This document shows, piece by piece, positions 36,431 through 46,404 of a stretch of DNA of 64,000 nt. The stretch spans positions 62,001-126,000 of the forward strand of contig CP007444.1 in the NCBI GenBank assembly GCA_000632805.1, given 5' to 3'. The stretch is from Dyella jiangningensis (GTDB taxonomy: Bacteria > Pseudomonadota > Gammaproteobacteria > Xanthomonadales > Rhodanobacteraceae). A program made the translations under genes and the position numbers. Every line of letters begins with the position of its first letter. Position 1 is the first letter of the stretch. The notes beneath the pieces are model-generated. The model was not told the origin of the DNA, searched no databases, and saw only the letters and a list, made by a program, of their open reading frames with translations.

Positions 36431-38938
36431 ATGGAACGCTCGCTCCGACGCCTTGCCCTCGTTGGCTTTCTGCTCGCCGCCCTGCCGCTGGCGACCTGGG
36501 CCGATACGGCTCCTTTCACGACAACCGCAGCGACCGCGGGAGCGACGGGTTATCTGACGCCGCCGGCACCCCTGCAGGCGTTGGTTGATGCGCCACGCCC
36601 GCCGGCGCTGTCGATCAGCCCGCATCGCGATCTGCTCGCGCTCACCCAGACGCCGGCACTGCCGGGGATCGACGTGGTGGCGCAGCCCGAACTGAAGCTG
36701 GCAGGCCTGCGCATCCATCCACGCGTTCACGCGCAAAGTCGCTTCTCGTTCGGCAGCGACCTGTGGCTCATGGACGTCGCCAGCGGCAAGGAAATCCGCT
36801 TGCAGGGCCTGCCTCGGCTGCTCTCGATCGCCAGTTCGAGCTGGTCGCCGGACCAGCGCTACCTCGCCTTCAACCAGGTGGACGCCGCGAAGGGCAGCAA
36901 CGAGCTCTGGGTCGTCGATGTTGCCGCCCGCACGGCACGGCGCGTTACCTCGCTGTCGCTGAATACGGTGGCCGGTCGCGGTTATCGCTGGATGCCCGAC
37001 GGCAAGCAGCTGCTGGTGCAACTGCAGCCCGAAGGGCAGGGTGCACCGCCGGAGGCGAGCACGATCCCGACGGGCCCGAATACGCAGCAGACGCAAGCCG
37101 GCGGTGGCGTGAAAGCCATCCGTACCTATCAGGACATGCTGCGCAACGAGGACGATGCGCGACAGCTGGAGTACTACCTCCGCTCCCAGTCCGCGCTGGT
37201 GGACCTCGACGGCAAGCTCACGCTGCTGGGCGAACCGGCGCTCACGCTGTCGGTCAGCGCATCGCCGGACGGCCGCTATCTGCTGCGCGAGCGCGTGGAG
37301 CGTCCGTTCTCCTATCTCGTACCGCTGGAAAATTTCCCGCACCGCATCGAGGTGCTGGATCGCGACGGCAAGCTGGTGAAGGAGATCGCGCATCTGCCGC
37401 TGGTGGAGGGTTTGCCGACCGGCAACGACGCCGTGCCTGCGGGCGTGCGCGATATCGACTGGCGTGCGGATGCACCGGCCACGCTGGTGTGGGCCGAAGC
37501 ACAGGACGGCGGCGATCCGGCGCGAGCGGTCGAAGTTCGCGATCTGGTGCTGATGCAGGCCGCGCCGTTCGACCAGGCACCGGTGACGCTCGCCAAGCTC
37601 GGCAGTCGTTACGCCGGCGCGTACTGGGGTAACGGCAAGCTCGCTCTGATCGACGAGTTCTGGTGGAAGACGCGCAAAGTGAAGGAGTGGCGCGTGTCGC
37701 CGGACCAACCCTCGCAGTCGGCCGCGCTGGTGTACGAAGGTTCGTCGGAAGACCGTTACCACAACCCCGGCAAACCGGCGACGATGATCGACGAGCGAGG
37801 CGAATCGCGGCTGCTCATTGCGGCGGACGGCGACAGCATCTATCGCCTGGGCGAAGGCGCCTCGCCCGAAGGCGACCGTCCATTCGTGGACAAGGTGAAT
37901 CTCGCCAACGGACAGGTCACGCGATTGTTCCGCTCGCAGGCGCCGTATTACGAGGCCGCCTTGGTGATGTTGGACGACGAAGGAAAGCAGGCGCTGATCT
38001 CGCGCGAATCCCCGACGGAACCCACCAACTACTACGTGCGTGACCTCGCTTCCGGCAGCCATGCGCGCGCACTCACGCACTTCCCGCATCCGCTGCCGCA
38101 GCTCAAGGGCGTGAAGAAGGAGCAGATCCGCTACACGCGCAAGGATGGCGTCGAGCTCACCGCCACGTTGTATCTGCCGCCCAACTACAACCCGAAGAAG
38201 GACGGCCCGCGACCGATGCTGATGTGGGCGTATCCGACCGAGTTCAAATCGGCCGATGCCGCGAGCCAGGTCAGCGATTCGCCGTATCGCTTCAATCGCA
38301 TCAGCTACTGGGGTCCGCAGGCTTTCCTCGCCATGGGGTATACGGTGCTCGACAACTTCTCGGTGCCGATCGTCGGCGAGGGCAACAAGGAGCCCAACGA
38401 CACCTATGTGCCGCAGCTGGTGGCGAGCGCCGAAGCCGCGGTGGATGAAGTGGTGCGCCGTGGCGTGGCCGACCGCAACCGCATCGCCGTGGGCGGACAT
38501 TCCTACGGCGCATTCATGACGGCGAACCTGCTGGCGCATACGCGCCTGTTCAAAGCGGGTATCGCGCGCAGCGGCGCCTATAACCGCACGTTGACGCCGT
38601 TCGGCTTCCAGTCGGAGGAGCGCAACTACTGGCAGGCACAGGATGTGTACCAGGCGATGTCACCGTTCAACTTCGCCGAGAACATCAAGGACGCGTTGCT
38701 GATGATCCACGGCGAGCAGGACAACAACTCGGGCACGTTCCCGATCCAGAGCGAGCGACTGTACGCGGCGATCAAGGGGCTGGGTGGCACGGCGCGATTG
38801 GTGATGCTGCCCAACGAAGCCCACGCGTATCGTGCGCGCGAGTCCATCATGCAGATGCTGGCCGAGAGCAATGCGTGGCTGGAGCGTTACGTGAAGCAGG
38901 CCAAGCCTGAAGAGGGCCGTGCCGTCGGTTCGCACTGA
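36431..38938 (+). CDS. Secreted S9-family (prolyl oligopeptidase-like) serine peptidase
   Basis: 835 residues from the ATG at 36431; an ATG at 36413 is an alternative. A signal peptide (MERSLRRLALVGFLLAALPLATWA) is followed by a beta-propeller of roughly 600 residues and an alpha/beta-hydrolase domain with nucleophile GGHSYGAF (Ser near 692), Asp in MIHGEQDNNSGTFP and His in LPNEAHAYRARES. The arrangement and GEGNKEPNDTYVPQL resemble the glutamyl-endopeptidase branch of S9. Periplasmic or secreted peptidase of oligopeptides; specificity is not proven. It is divergent from ahcY, sharing the riboswitch-containing gap. A long open frame upstream, antisense to ahcY, is fortuitous. Confidence 0.9.
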   Translation: MERSLRRLALVGFLLAALPLATWADTAPFTTTAATAGATGYLTPPAPLQALVDAPRPPALSISPHRDLLALTQTPALPGIDVVAQPELKLAGLRIHPRVHAQSRFSFGSDLWLMDVASGKEIRLQGLPRLLSIASSSWSPDQRYLAFNQVDAAKGSNELWVVDVAARTARRVTSLSLNTVAGRGYRWMPDGKQLLVQLQPEGQGAPPEASTIPTGPNTQQTQAGGGVKAIRTYQDMLRNEDDARQLEYYLRSQSALVDLDGKLTLLGEPALTLSVSASPDGRYLLRERVERPFSYLVPLENFPHRIEVLDRDGKLVKEIAHLPLVEGLPTGNDAVPAGVRDIDWRADAPATLVWAEAQDGGDPARAVEVRDLVLMQAAPFDQAPVTLAKLGSRYAGAYWGNGKLALIDEFWWKTRKVKEWRVSPDQPSQSAALVYEGSSEDRYHNPGKPATMIDERGESRLLIAADGDSIYRLGEGASPEGDRPFVDKVNLANGQVTRLFRSQAPYYEAALVMLDDEGKQALISRESPTEPTNYYVRDLASGSHARALTHFPHPLPQLKGVKKEQIRYTRKDGVELTATLYLPPNYNPKKDGPRPMLMWAYPTEFKSADAASQVSDSPYRFNRISYWGPQAFLAMGYTVLDNFSVPIVGEGNKEPNDTYVPQLVASAEAAVDEVVRRGVADRNRIAVGGHSYGAFMTANLLAHTRLFKAGIARSGAYNRTLTPFGFQSEERNYWQAQDVYQAMSPFNFAENIKDALLMIHGEQDNNSGTFPIQSERLYAAIKGLGGTARLVMLPNEAHAYRARESIMQMLAESNAWLERYVKQAKPEEGRAVGSH

Positions 38939-39079
38939 ACGGGCGAAATGGTTGCAGTTGAAACGGGGCGCCTGGCGCCCCGTTTTCGTTACTGCCGGCG
39001 GAACGCGTTTTGTGGCGGTGCACAAATCCTCTCCGCTTCGAGTAGTCTTGGACGTCCAGACATCTGCAACGTGGCATCG

Positions 39080-41785
39080 ATGAACCAGCACCGCAGTCCT
39101 GAGTTCGCTCCGCACGACGCACCCCTGCGTGAAGACGTCCGCCGCCTTGGCACCCTGGTCGGCAACATGCTGGCCGAACAGATTTCCACCGATTTCCTCG
39201 ACGAGGTCGAGCGCATCCGCATGGCGGCGATCGAACGGCGGCAGGAAAACCTGCCACTCGATGCGCTCGCCGGTTTGCTGACAGGCGTGGACACCGCGCA
39301 TGCCGAGTCGCTGGCTCGCGCCTTCGCGACGTATTTCCAGGCGGTGAACATCGCCGAACGCATCCATCGCATCCGCCGCCGCCGCGATTACCAGCGCGAG
39401 GGCCGCGCACCCCAACCCGAATCACTGCTGGATGCCTTCACGCGCCTGAAGGCGCAAGGCGTGGAAGCGGGCGAGCTGCTTGAATGGCTGGAACGGTTGC
39501 AGGTCGAGCCGGTTTTCACTGCGCATCCCACCGAAGCGGTGCGGCGCTCGCTGCTGGAGAAGGAACAATCGATCGTGCGCGCGCTGGTCGACAACTTCGA
39601 TCCCACGCGCACGCCGCAGGAACGCAAGGAAGACGACGATCGCATCTTCATGGCGCTGAGCGCCGGCTGGCAGACGGCCGAGGCGTCGTCGGTCAGTCCC
39701 AGCGTGCAGGACGAACACCACCACGTCGGCTTCTATCTCGCCAACCCCATCTATCGCATCGTGCCGGCGGTGTATGAATCGCTCGCCGATGCGTTGCAGG
39801 CGGTGTACGGCGTTGCCGTGCCCATCCCGCGCCTGCTCAGCTTCGCCACCTGGGTGGGCGGCGACATGGACGGCAACCCCAACGTGGGCGCGGCCACCAT
39901 CGCCGACAGCCTCGCCACCCAGCGTTCGCACGTGCTGGAGCATTACATCGAAGACCTGGCAGGCCTCGCGCGCCTGCTCAGCCAGACCGAGGATCGCGTG
40001 GAGGTGGACAGCGCGCTCGCACGGCGGCTGTTCGATTACCGCGTGCGTTATCCCGACGCGGCTGCACGGGTTCGCCCCCGTCATGCGGACATGCCGTATC
40101 GCAGCCTGCTCACCATCATTGGCGCGCGACTGGATGCAACGCGCGACGACGAACACCCGGAAGCCTATACGTCGGTGCGCGAGCTGCTCGACGACCTGCA
40201 CCTGATCGCGGCGAGCCTGATCGATCATCGCGGCCTGCACGCCGGCGCGTACGCCGTGCGTCGCCTGATCTGGCGCGTGCGCACCTTCGGTTTCCATCTG
40301 GCGCGCCTGGACGTGCGCCAGGATTCGCGCATGCATGACGATGCGCTTGCGCTGCTGCTCGATGATGCGGACTGGTCGACGCGCGATGTCGCCGACAAGG
40401 CCACGCAGCTGCAGCCGTTCGCCGGCGGTCGGCAGGCGTTCGCGGGGAGCGAGGAAGCGGCGGTGGTCGCGTTGCATGATGTCTTCGCCACGCTGCGCCA
40501 ATCGCGCAAGCGTTATGGCGCGGACGCACTGGGGCTCTACATCATCAGCATGGCGCGCTCGGCGGCCGACGTACTTGCCGTGCTGGCGCTGGCGCGTTAC
40601 GGCGGACTCGTCGAACAGGGCAAGGTGCCGCTGGACATCGCACCGTTGTTCGAGACGGTGGACGACCTGGCGAATGCGCCCGACACGCTGCGTGCGCTGC
40701 TGGACGATCCGGTGTATCGCGAACATCTCGCCTCGCGCGGTGGGCGCCAGTGGGTGATGCTCGGCTACTCCGACAGCGGCAAGGATGGCGGTACGCTGGC
40801 CTCGCGATGGGGCTTGCAGCGCGCCCAGGTCGAACTGCTCGAAGTGGCCGCGCAGTTCGACATCCGCCTGTCGTTTTTTCATGGACGCGGTGGTTCGGCC
40901 AGTCGCGGCGGCTCGCGCATCGCGCCCGCGCTCATGTCGTCTCCACGCGGTTCCGTGGCCGGCGTGCTGCGTGTCACTGAGCAGGGCGAGGTCATCCATC
41001 GCAAGTACGGCATCCGAGCACTCGCCTTGCGAAACCTCGAGCAGACCATCGGCGCCGTACTGCGTGCGTCGTTGCGGCCACGCATCAGCGAGGCGCGCGA
41101 GGATGTGTGGCGCGAACGCATGGGCAAGCTGGCAGCGTGTAGCCGGCAACACTATCGCGCCTTCGTCGACCGCGAAGGCTTCGTTGACTACTTCCGCTCG
41201 GCCACGCCTATCGACGTGATCGAACGCATGACGCTCGGTTCACGCCCGTCGCGTCGACGCAGCATGCGCGGCGTACAGGATCTGCGCGCCATTCCATGGG
41301 TGTTCGCATGGACGCAATGCCGTTCGATCCTGCCTGGCTGGTATGGCCTGGGCACCGCGCTCGAGTTTGGAGCGGCAGAGTACGGCGAGGCCGCGATGAT
41401 CGAGATGGCCAGCGACTGGCCGTTCTTCGCCAACATGCTCGACGACGTGGCGATGGTGCTGGCCAAGAGCGATCTCGGTATCGCCGAAGCGTTCTCGCAG
41501 TTGGCCGGTCCGCTGCACGAGCCTTTCTTCGGCCTGATCCGCGACGAATTCGAGCGGACGCATCGCTGGCTGCTGCGCCTGAGGCAAAGCGATAGCCTGC
41601 TGCAGCATGAGCCGCGATTGGCCGTGTCGATCGGACTGCGCAATCCCTATGTCGATCCGATGAGTCTGTTGCAGGTGGATCTGTTGAGGCGCTGGCGCGC
41701 GGGCGGCGAAAGCGATGAAGCGCTGCTCACGGCGCTGGTGGCCTGCGTCAATGGTGTATCGCAGGGGTTGCAGAACACGGGTTGA
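39080..41785 (+). CDS. ppc: Phosphoenolpyruvate carboxylase
   Basis: 901 residues from the ATG at 39080 ([24 protein letters not shown]). Ppc carboxylates PEP with bicarbonate to oxaloacetate, replenishing the TCA cycle. Catalytic motifs are intact: [33 protein letters not shown], and the glycine loop [13 protein letters not shown]; the C-terminus ends in SQGLQNTG, where the family is normally conserved around the last NTG. Length matches the bacterial enzyme. It is a single gene with a candidate terminator and a REPIN array directly downstream. Confidence 0.97.
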   Translation: MNQHRSPEFAPHDAPLREDVRRLGTLVGNMLAEQISTDFLDEVERIRMAAIERRQENLPLDALAGLLTGVDTAHAESLARAFATYFQAVNIAERIHRIRRRRDYQREGRAPQPESLLDAFTRLKAQGVEAGELLEWLERLQVEPVFTAHPTEAVRRSLLEKEQSIVRALVDNFDPTRTPQERKEDDDRIFMALSAGWQTAEASSVSPSVQDEHHHVGFYLANPIYRIVPAVYESLADALQAVYGVAVPIPRLLSFATWVGGDMDGNPNVGAATIADSLATQRSHVLEHYIEDLAGLARLLSQTEDRVEVDSALARRLFDYRVRYPDAAARVRPRHADMPYRSLLTIIGARLDATRDDEHPEAYTSVRELLDDLHLIAASLIDHRGLHAGAYAVRRLIWRVRTFGFHLARLDVRQDSRMHDDALALLLDDADWSTRDVADKATQLQPFAGGRQAFAGSEEAAVVALHDVFATLRQSRKRYGADALGLYIISMARSAADVLAVLALARYGGLVEQGKVPLDIAPLFETVDDLANAPDTLRALLDDPVYREHLASRGGRQWVMLGYSDSGKDGGTLASRWGLQRAQVELLEVAAQFDIRLSFFHGRGGSASRGGSRIAPALMSSPRGSVAGVLRVTEQGEVIHRKYGIRALALRNLEQTIGAVLRASLRPRISEAREDVWRERMGKLAACSRQHYRAFVDREGFVDYFRSATPIDVIERMTLGSRPSRRRSMRGVQDLRAIPWVFAWTQCRSILPGWYGLGTALEFGAAEYGEAAMIEMASDWPFFANMLDDVAMVLAKSDLGIAEAFSQLAGPLHEPFFGLIRDEFERTHRWLLRLRQSDSLLQHEPRLAVSIGLRNPYVDPMSLLQVDLLRRWRAGGESDEALLTALVACVNGVSQGLQNTG

Positions 41786-41789
41786 GCGT

Positions 41790-41813
41790 CACCGGGTCCC
41801 GTGGGCCTTTTTT
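41790..41813 (+). terminator. Candidate terminator of ppc
   Basis: A short G/C hairpin around GGGTCCCGTGGGCC with one bulge runs into TTTTTT at 41808-41813, seven bases after the ppc stop codon region. Confidence 0.5.
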
Positions 41814-42235
41814 GCAGGAGCGCACCCAGTGCGCGAAAAGCCTACACGGCGGTGACGCCATGACCTTGCGGTCGCGCACAAGGTGCGCTCCTACAACGTC
41901 GCGCCAGTGTATGGCGTAGCTCTACTGTGGGAACGCACCCTGTGCGCGACAAACCTACGAAGCGGCGGGCACGCAGCTCCGCGGTCGCGCACAAGGTGCG
42001 CTCCTACAACGTCGCACCAGTGTATGGCGGAGCTCTACTGTGGGAGCGCACCCTGTGCGCGAGAAACCTACGAAGCGGCGAGCAAGCAGCTCCGCGGTCG
42101 CGCACAAGGTGCCCTCCTACAACGTCGCGCCAGTGTATGGCGGAGCTCTACTGTGGGAGCGCACCCCGTGCGCGAGAAACCTACGAAGCGGCGAGCACGC
42201 AGCTCCGCGGTCGCGCACAAGGTGCGCTTCCACAT
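41813..42235. repeat. 113-bp tandem array of REPIN-like elements
   Basis: Units start at 41813, 41926, 42039 and 42152, each exactly 113 bp, the last cut to about 84 bp. Each unit holds an outer pair of inverted REP arms (TGTGGGAGCGCACCCTGTGC and GCGCACAAGGTGCGCTCCTA) around about 35 nt, then a spacer ending GTGTATGGCGGAGCTCTAC. Units two to four are nearly identical; the first is diverged. It fills the gap between ppc and uup, and no gene lies in it. Confidence 0.92.
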
Positions 42236-42247
42236 CGCCAGGTGCGT

Positions 42248-44122
42248 TTAGCCGTCCAGCTCCGACCAGCGTGCATACGCAGCATCGAGGTCGCGTTGCA
42301 ATGCGGCCAGCGTCTCGTTGGCCTTCATTACCGCAGCATTGTCCTGACGGAAGAAGTCCGGATCATTCATGGCCTCGGTGCGCGCGGAAATGTCCGCTTC
42401 CAGCGCTTCGATGCGCGCCGGTAGTTGCTCCAGCTCGCGGGCATCCTTGTAGCTCAGCTTCTTCTTCGGCTCGGAAGCTGGTGTCGCCGTCGGTGTCGCG
42501 GCCTTCGTGTCAGCTGGCTTGCCGGCCGATGCGGGTGCGGCAGACAGGGCAGGGCGCTGGCGCAACCAGTCGCTGTAGCCGCCGACGTATTCGCCGACCT
42601 TGCCGTCGCCTTCCAGCACAAGCGTGCTCGACACCACATTGTCGAGAAACTCTCGGTCATGCGAGACCAGCAGCAGCGTGCCCTTGTATTCGGTAAGCAG
42701 CTCTTCGAGCAACTCCAGCGTCTCGACGTCGAGGTCGTTGGTCGGTTCGTCCATCACCAGCAGGTTGGACGGCTGCGCGAACAGCTTGGCGAGCAGCAGG
42801 CGATTGCGTTCACCACCCGAGAGGCGGGTGATCGGCGCGCGTGCGCGCTCCGGCGAGAACAGGAAATCCTGCAGGTAGCCGATGATGTGCTTGCGCGAGC
42901 CGTTGAGCTCGATGTATTCGCGGCCCTCGGCCACGTTGTCCAGCGCGTTGAGTTCGTCGTTGAGCTGTACGCGGTGCTGGTCGAAGTAGGCGATCTGGAT
43001 GCCGGTGCCGAGCGTGGCGTGGCCGCGCTCGGGCTTGAGGTCGCCCAGCATGATCTTCAACAGCGTGCTCTTGCCGGCGCCGTTGGGACCGATGATGCCG
43101 ACGCGATCGCCACGCATGAGGGTGGTGCTGAGGTTGTCGATCAGCACGCGGCCGCCGTAGCTCTGGTGCACGTGTTCGAGCTCGATGACCTTCTTGCCCG
43201 ATGCCTGTGCGTTGGCCAGCGTCATCTTCACGTTGCCGGACAATTCACGGCGCTGCGAGCGCTCCACGCGCAGCGCCTTCAACGCACGTACGCGACCTTC
43301 GTTGCGCGTGCGGCGCGCCTTGATGCCCTGGCGAATCCACACTTCTTCCTGCGCGAGCTTCTTGTCGAACAGTGCGTTGGCCTGCGCTTCGGCATGCAGG
43401 CGTTCCTCGCGGCGACGCAGGTAGTTGTCGTAGTCGCCCGGCCAATCGGTGAGCTGGCCGCGGTCGATCTCCACGATGCGCGTGGCAAGTGCGCGGAGGA
43501 AACTACGGTCATGCGTGACGAACACGATGCTGCCGTCGAACTGGCGCAGGAAACCTTCGAGCCAGCCGATCGCTTCGATGTCGAGATGGTTGGTGGGTTC
43601 GTCCAGCAGCAACACATCGGGCTTGCGCACCAGGGCCTGCGCGAGCAGTACGCGGCGCTTCATGCCGCCGGACAGTGCCGCGAAGTCGGTGTCCGATGGC
43701 AGCTCCAGACGCGTCAATACATCGGTGACGCGGCGATCCAGATCCCACCCGTGGCGAGCTTCGATCTGCGACTGCACATCGCCCAGCGCATCCATGTCGC
43801 CTTCGGCGAGCAGGTGGTGATAGCGCGCAAGCAGATGGCCAAGGTCGCCGAGCCCTTCGGACACCACGTCGAATACGCTGCCCGAAGTGTCCTGCGGAAC
43901 CTCCTGCGCCATGCGCGCGACGACGACGCCGTTTTGCACGCGCACTTCGCCGTCGTCGGCTTTGAGTTCCCCGGCGATCAGCTTCATCAGGGTGGATTTG
44001 CCCTCGCCATTGCGGCCCACGATGCACACGCGCTCGTTGGCTTCGATGGAGAGGTCGACTTGTTGGAGCAGGAGCGGGCCGCCGATGCTGAAATCGACGC
44101 GCTGGAGTTGGATCAGTGACAT
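42248..44122 (-). CDS. uup: ABC-F family ATPase Uup
   Basis: 624 residues with two ABC ATPase domains and no membrane segments, as expected of ABC-F proteins that act on ribosomes or nucleic acids in the cytoplasm. Walker A: GRNGEGKST and GPNGAGKST; signatures LSGGMKRR and LSGGERNR; Walker B LLLDEPTNHLD and LVMDEPTNDLD. The charged linker and C-terminal coiled coil (ELEQLPARIEALEADISARTEAM) identify Uup rather than EttA or YheS. In E. coli Uup affects ribosome function and precise transposon excision. The start is the ATG at 44122. Confidence 0.93.
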   Translation of the reverse strand: MSLIQLQRVDFSIGGPLLLQQVDLSIEANERVCIVGRNGEGKSTLMKLIAGELKADDGEVRVQNGVVVARMAQEVPQDTSGSVFDVVSEGLGDLGHLLARYHHLLAEGDMDALGDVQSQIEARHGWDLDRRVTDVLTRLELPSDTDFAALSGGMKRRVLLAQALVRKPDVLLLDEPTNHLDIEAIGWLEGFLRQFDGSIVFVTHDRSFLRALATRIVEIDRGQLTDWPGDYDNYLRRREERLHAEAQANALFDKKLAQEEVWIRQGIKARRTRNEGRVRALKALRVERSQRRELSGNVKMTLANAQASGKKVIELEHVHQSYGGRVLIDNLSTTLMRGDRVGIIGPNGAGKSTLLKIMLGDLKPERGHATLGTGIQIAYFDQHRVQLNDELNALDNVAEGREYIELNGSRKHIIGYLQDFLFSPERARAPITRLSGGERNRLLLAKLFAQPSNLLVMDEPTNDLDVETLELLEELLTEYKGTLLLVSHDREFLDNVVSSTLVLEGDGKVGEYVGGYSDWLRQRPALSAAPASAGKPADTKAATPTATPASEPKKKLSYKDARELEQLPARIEALEADISARTEAMNDPDFFRQDNAAVMKANETLAALQRDLDAAYARWSELDG

Positions 44123-44438
44123 CCCGCCATTCTAGCGTCAGGCGGCCTGCCGGCCGGACTTCGCGTTACTGGCCCTCAAGGGAAATAGAAGGGCGCCGAT
44201 AGGGAAAAAAGCCTTTCGCCGTCGGCCTTTTGCGGGCAAACTCGACTGGCAACGTAGACACCGTTTTCACGGTGAAATCTGCGTAAAGGCGGCGCAATAG
44301 GCGCCGTCATCGTTTTATCGTCCATGGAAACATGGACTTATGCGTGCTAATTCAAGTATTGTCTCTGCCCATGGCTGGCGCTGCGATGAAGTCCTCGCAA
44401 CGCCCTGTTGTCGGCGAGCTGGAAGCGAGGGTAACGGG
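44123..44438. other. Intergenic region upstream of the D,D-carboxypeptidase gene
   Basis: About 315 bp between divergent genes. It must hold both promoters. No clear hexamer pair, operator or RNA fold was identified. Confidence 0.4.
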
Positions 44439-45527
44439 GTGGCTATCAAGTCCGAAACGCCGGCCAGGGGGGGTACCTGGCGTCGCGGCCTGATTGCATT
44501 GTTGGTGTCTGTCGCCGGCAGTGTCATGGGTATCGCACATGCAGGGTCCTCCGCCATCGTGGTGGACGACACCGATGGCCAGGTGATCACCGCCGTCAAT
44601 CCCGACGAAGCTGCCCATCCGGCCTCGCTGGCCAAGATGATGACGCTGTACCTCACCTTCCAGGCGGTGCAGAGCGGCACGCTGAAGATGGATCAGGAGC
44701 TGCCGGTGTCCTCGTGGGCGGCCTCCAAGGCGCCGACCAAGCTCGACCTGCGCAACGGCCAGACCATCTCGGTCGAGGACTGCGTGCTCGGCATGATCAC
44801 CAAGTCGGCCAATGACGCCGCCACCGTGGTGGCCGAAGGCATGGGCGGCACGGAAAGCCACTTCGTCGAGATGATGAACGCGCAGGCCCAGTTGCTGGGC
44901 ATGAGCAGCACCCGTTTCGCCAACGCGTCGGGCCTGCCTGATCCGGAAGACACCACCACCGCCCGCGACATGAGCAAGCTGGCGATGGCGCTGTACCACG
45001 ACTTCCCGCAGTACTCGCACTACTTCGCCACGAAGGAATTCATGTTCCGCGGTCGCCTGGTGCGCGGTCACAACAACCTGATGGACAAGTACCCGGGCAT
45101 GGACGGCCTGAAGACGGGCTACACCAACGCCGCCGGCTTCAACCTGGCCTCCACGGCCACGAAGGACGGCCGTCGCCTGTTCAGCGTGGTGCTCGGCGGT
45201 CGTACCGCCGCGACCCGCGATCGCCTGATGGCGCGCCTGCTGGATGACGGCTTCGAGAACCAGGAGACGCCGGCCGAGCTGGTCGCCCAGGTCGGCACAG
45301 TGCCGGCCGCTGCCAAGGGTGGCCGCCGGTCCTCCGCCAAGGCAACCGCCGTGGCGGACGCCACGCCCGCCACGCCCGCCTCGCGCCGCCACCATCGCCG
45401 CAGCAAGGCGGATGCCGTGGCGACTCGCAGCACCGCCACCTGCTCGAAGAAGAAGGCTGTGACCTGCCCGGCGCCGAAGGCGACGGCGCGCAAGGTGGCT
45501 TCGGTGGGGTCGTCGCCGGACAAGTGA
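44439..45527 (+). CDS. D-alanyl-D-alanine carboxypeptidase-like protein (PBP, S11) with basic C-terminal tail
   Basis: 362 residues from the GTG at 44439, eight bases after GAGG; an upstream ATG at 44340 would put 33 residues before the export signal. After the signal region (RRGLIALLVSVAGSVMGIAHA) comes an S11 domain with S-x-x-K in ASLAK (about 62-66), S-A-N (about 123) and K-T-G in GLKTGYTNAAG (about 225). It trims or cleaves peptidoglycan peptides in the periplasm. The usual PBP5 C-terminal beta domain is absent; a tail of about 75 Ala/Lys/Arg/Ser-rich residues replaces it. Confidence 0.9.
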   Translation: MAIKSETPARGGTWRRGLIALLVSVAGSVMGIAHAGSSAIVVDDTDGQVITAVNPDEAAHPASLAKMMTLYLTFQAVQSGTLKMDQELPVSSWAASKAPTKLDLRNGQTISVEDCVLGMITKSANDAATVVAEGMGGTESHFVEMMNAQAQLLGMSSTRFANASGLPDPEDTTTARDMSKLAMALYHDFPQYSHYFATKEFMFRGRLVRGHNNLMDKYPGMDGLKTGYTNAAGFNLASTATKDGRRLFSVVLGGRTAATRDRLMARLLDDGFENQETPAELVAQVGTVPAAAKGGRRSSAKATAVADATPATPASRRHHRRSKADAVATRSTATCSKKKAVTCPAPKATARKVASVGSSPDK

Positions 45528-45556
45528 GCCGGTTGGGCGGTGCAACCGTGTGCTGC

Positions 45557-45592
45557 AGACGGGTCGCGTAAGCGGCCCGTTTTCGTTTTTGC
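45557..45592 (+). terminator. Terminator of the carboxypeptidase gene
   Basis: ACGGGTCGC and GCGGCCCGT (one G-T pair) enclose GTAA, followed by TTTCGTTTTT. It lies about 30 bp after the stop codon. Confidence 0.8.
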
Positions 45593-45610
45593 GGTAGGCA
45601 CGCGTGCTCT

Positions 45611-45802
45611 TTTGTAGGAGCGCATCCTGTGCGCGACAGCCTTTCGCCTCGGTCTCGATGTTCGTCGTGCCGGCGCAGGCCGTACCAAGTTTCGTCAGTC
45701 TTCGGTTGTCGCGCTTCTGCCAGCTTGCCGCTTACGCAGCGGGCGTTTCGACGTCCTGCCGGCCGCCGAGTCACTTTTCTTTTGCTGGCCCAAAAGAAAA
45801 GT
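45611..45802. repeat. Left arm of a long imperfect inverted repeat, REP-headed
   Basis: Begins TTTGTAGGAGCGCATCCTGT and runs through CCTTTCGCCTCGGT, TTCGTCGTGCC and GTCAGTCTTCGGTTGTCGCG to a perfect 12-bp hairpin ACTTTTCTTTTG/CAAAAGAAAAGT (45773-45802). The same order appears in reverse at 46584-46405. No protein-coding gene was supported from 45528 to 46662; the gap is filled by these repeats. Confidence 0.8.
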
Positions 45803-45993
45803 AACCCAAAGAAAATGGCCTTGAGAGCCAAGGCTCGTAGCGATATGAGGGATAGAGCCTGACGATCGAGGCCAGCTAGATGCGCTCGTTACTACCTCGA
45901 ACGAAGTGGCTACACCGCAACGCGCCGATGCGAAGAGGACTTAAGGCAACTACGTTGTATCGCGAGGAAATCCGTGTGCACTGCACTGTTCCC

Positions 45994-46030
45994 TCTCCCG
46001 CCGGGAGAGGGCTGGGGTGAGGGGCGGGTG
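45994..46030. repeat. CTCTCCCGCCGGGAGAG-type intergenic palindrome
   Basis: CCCTCTCCCGCCGGGAGAGGG followed by CTGGGGTGAGGG. This palindromic element is of a type widely scattered between genes in gammaproteobacteria; its presence here adds to the repeat-rich gap. Confidence 0.6.
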
Positions 46031-46053
46031 CTCGCGAAAGCCTTGCCCACCTC

Positions 46054-46127
46054 TGTAGGAGCGCACCCAGTGCGCAACCGCAACGTATCAACGACCTCTG
46101 CGGTCGCGCACTGGGTGCGTTCCTACA
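46054..46127. repeat. REPIN: pair of inverted REP arms
   Basis: TGTAGGAGCGCACCCAGTGC at 46054 onward and its inverted partner GCGCACTGGGTGCGTTCCTA ending 46127, about 74 bp in all. Confidence 0.85.
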
Positions 46128-46189
46128 GGGAGAGAACCCCGCTCTTCGCTCCGGTCTTTGACCTTCCCTCCCCTATGCCGCGAGTAGGC

Positions 46190-46275
46190 GGGAGGTGGAT
46201 CAGCCCGCAGGGTGGCCGGCAGGACGCCGGCCAGGGGATCGTCAGGGCAGGAGGCCCTGTCGATCCACCCCGCCT
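46190..46275. repeat. Nested multi-hairpin element
   Basis: An outer dyad GGAGGTGGATC (from 46190) with GATCCACCCCGCC (to about 46274) encloses a smaller hairpin GCCGGC-AGGAC-GCCGGC and a CAGGG/CCCTG stem. The whole could fold as a branched structure on either strand. It forms part of the larger composite repeat. Confidence 0.55.
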
Positions 46276-46404
46276 CTCGTCTGCGACCCTGCAGGGGCGC
46301 GGCATCGGGGTGGCCTTTCTCTTGGTCACTTCTCTTGACTCCGGGCATCCTGCCCTTCGCCCTGCGGGCCGGCTTCGCCGTTCGCACGCGCTCCTGCGCG
46401 TGCG

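Noticed and set aside
41813..42235. Possible CRISPR array (regular 113-bp period)
   Set aside because: Spacers are identical rather than unique, the repeats are palindromic REP pairs, and no cas genes are present.
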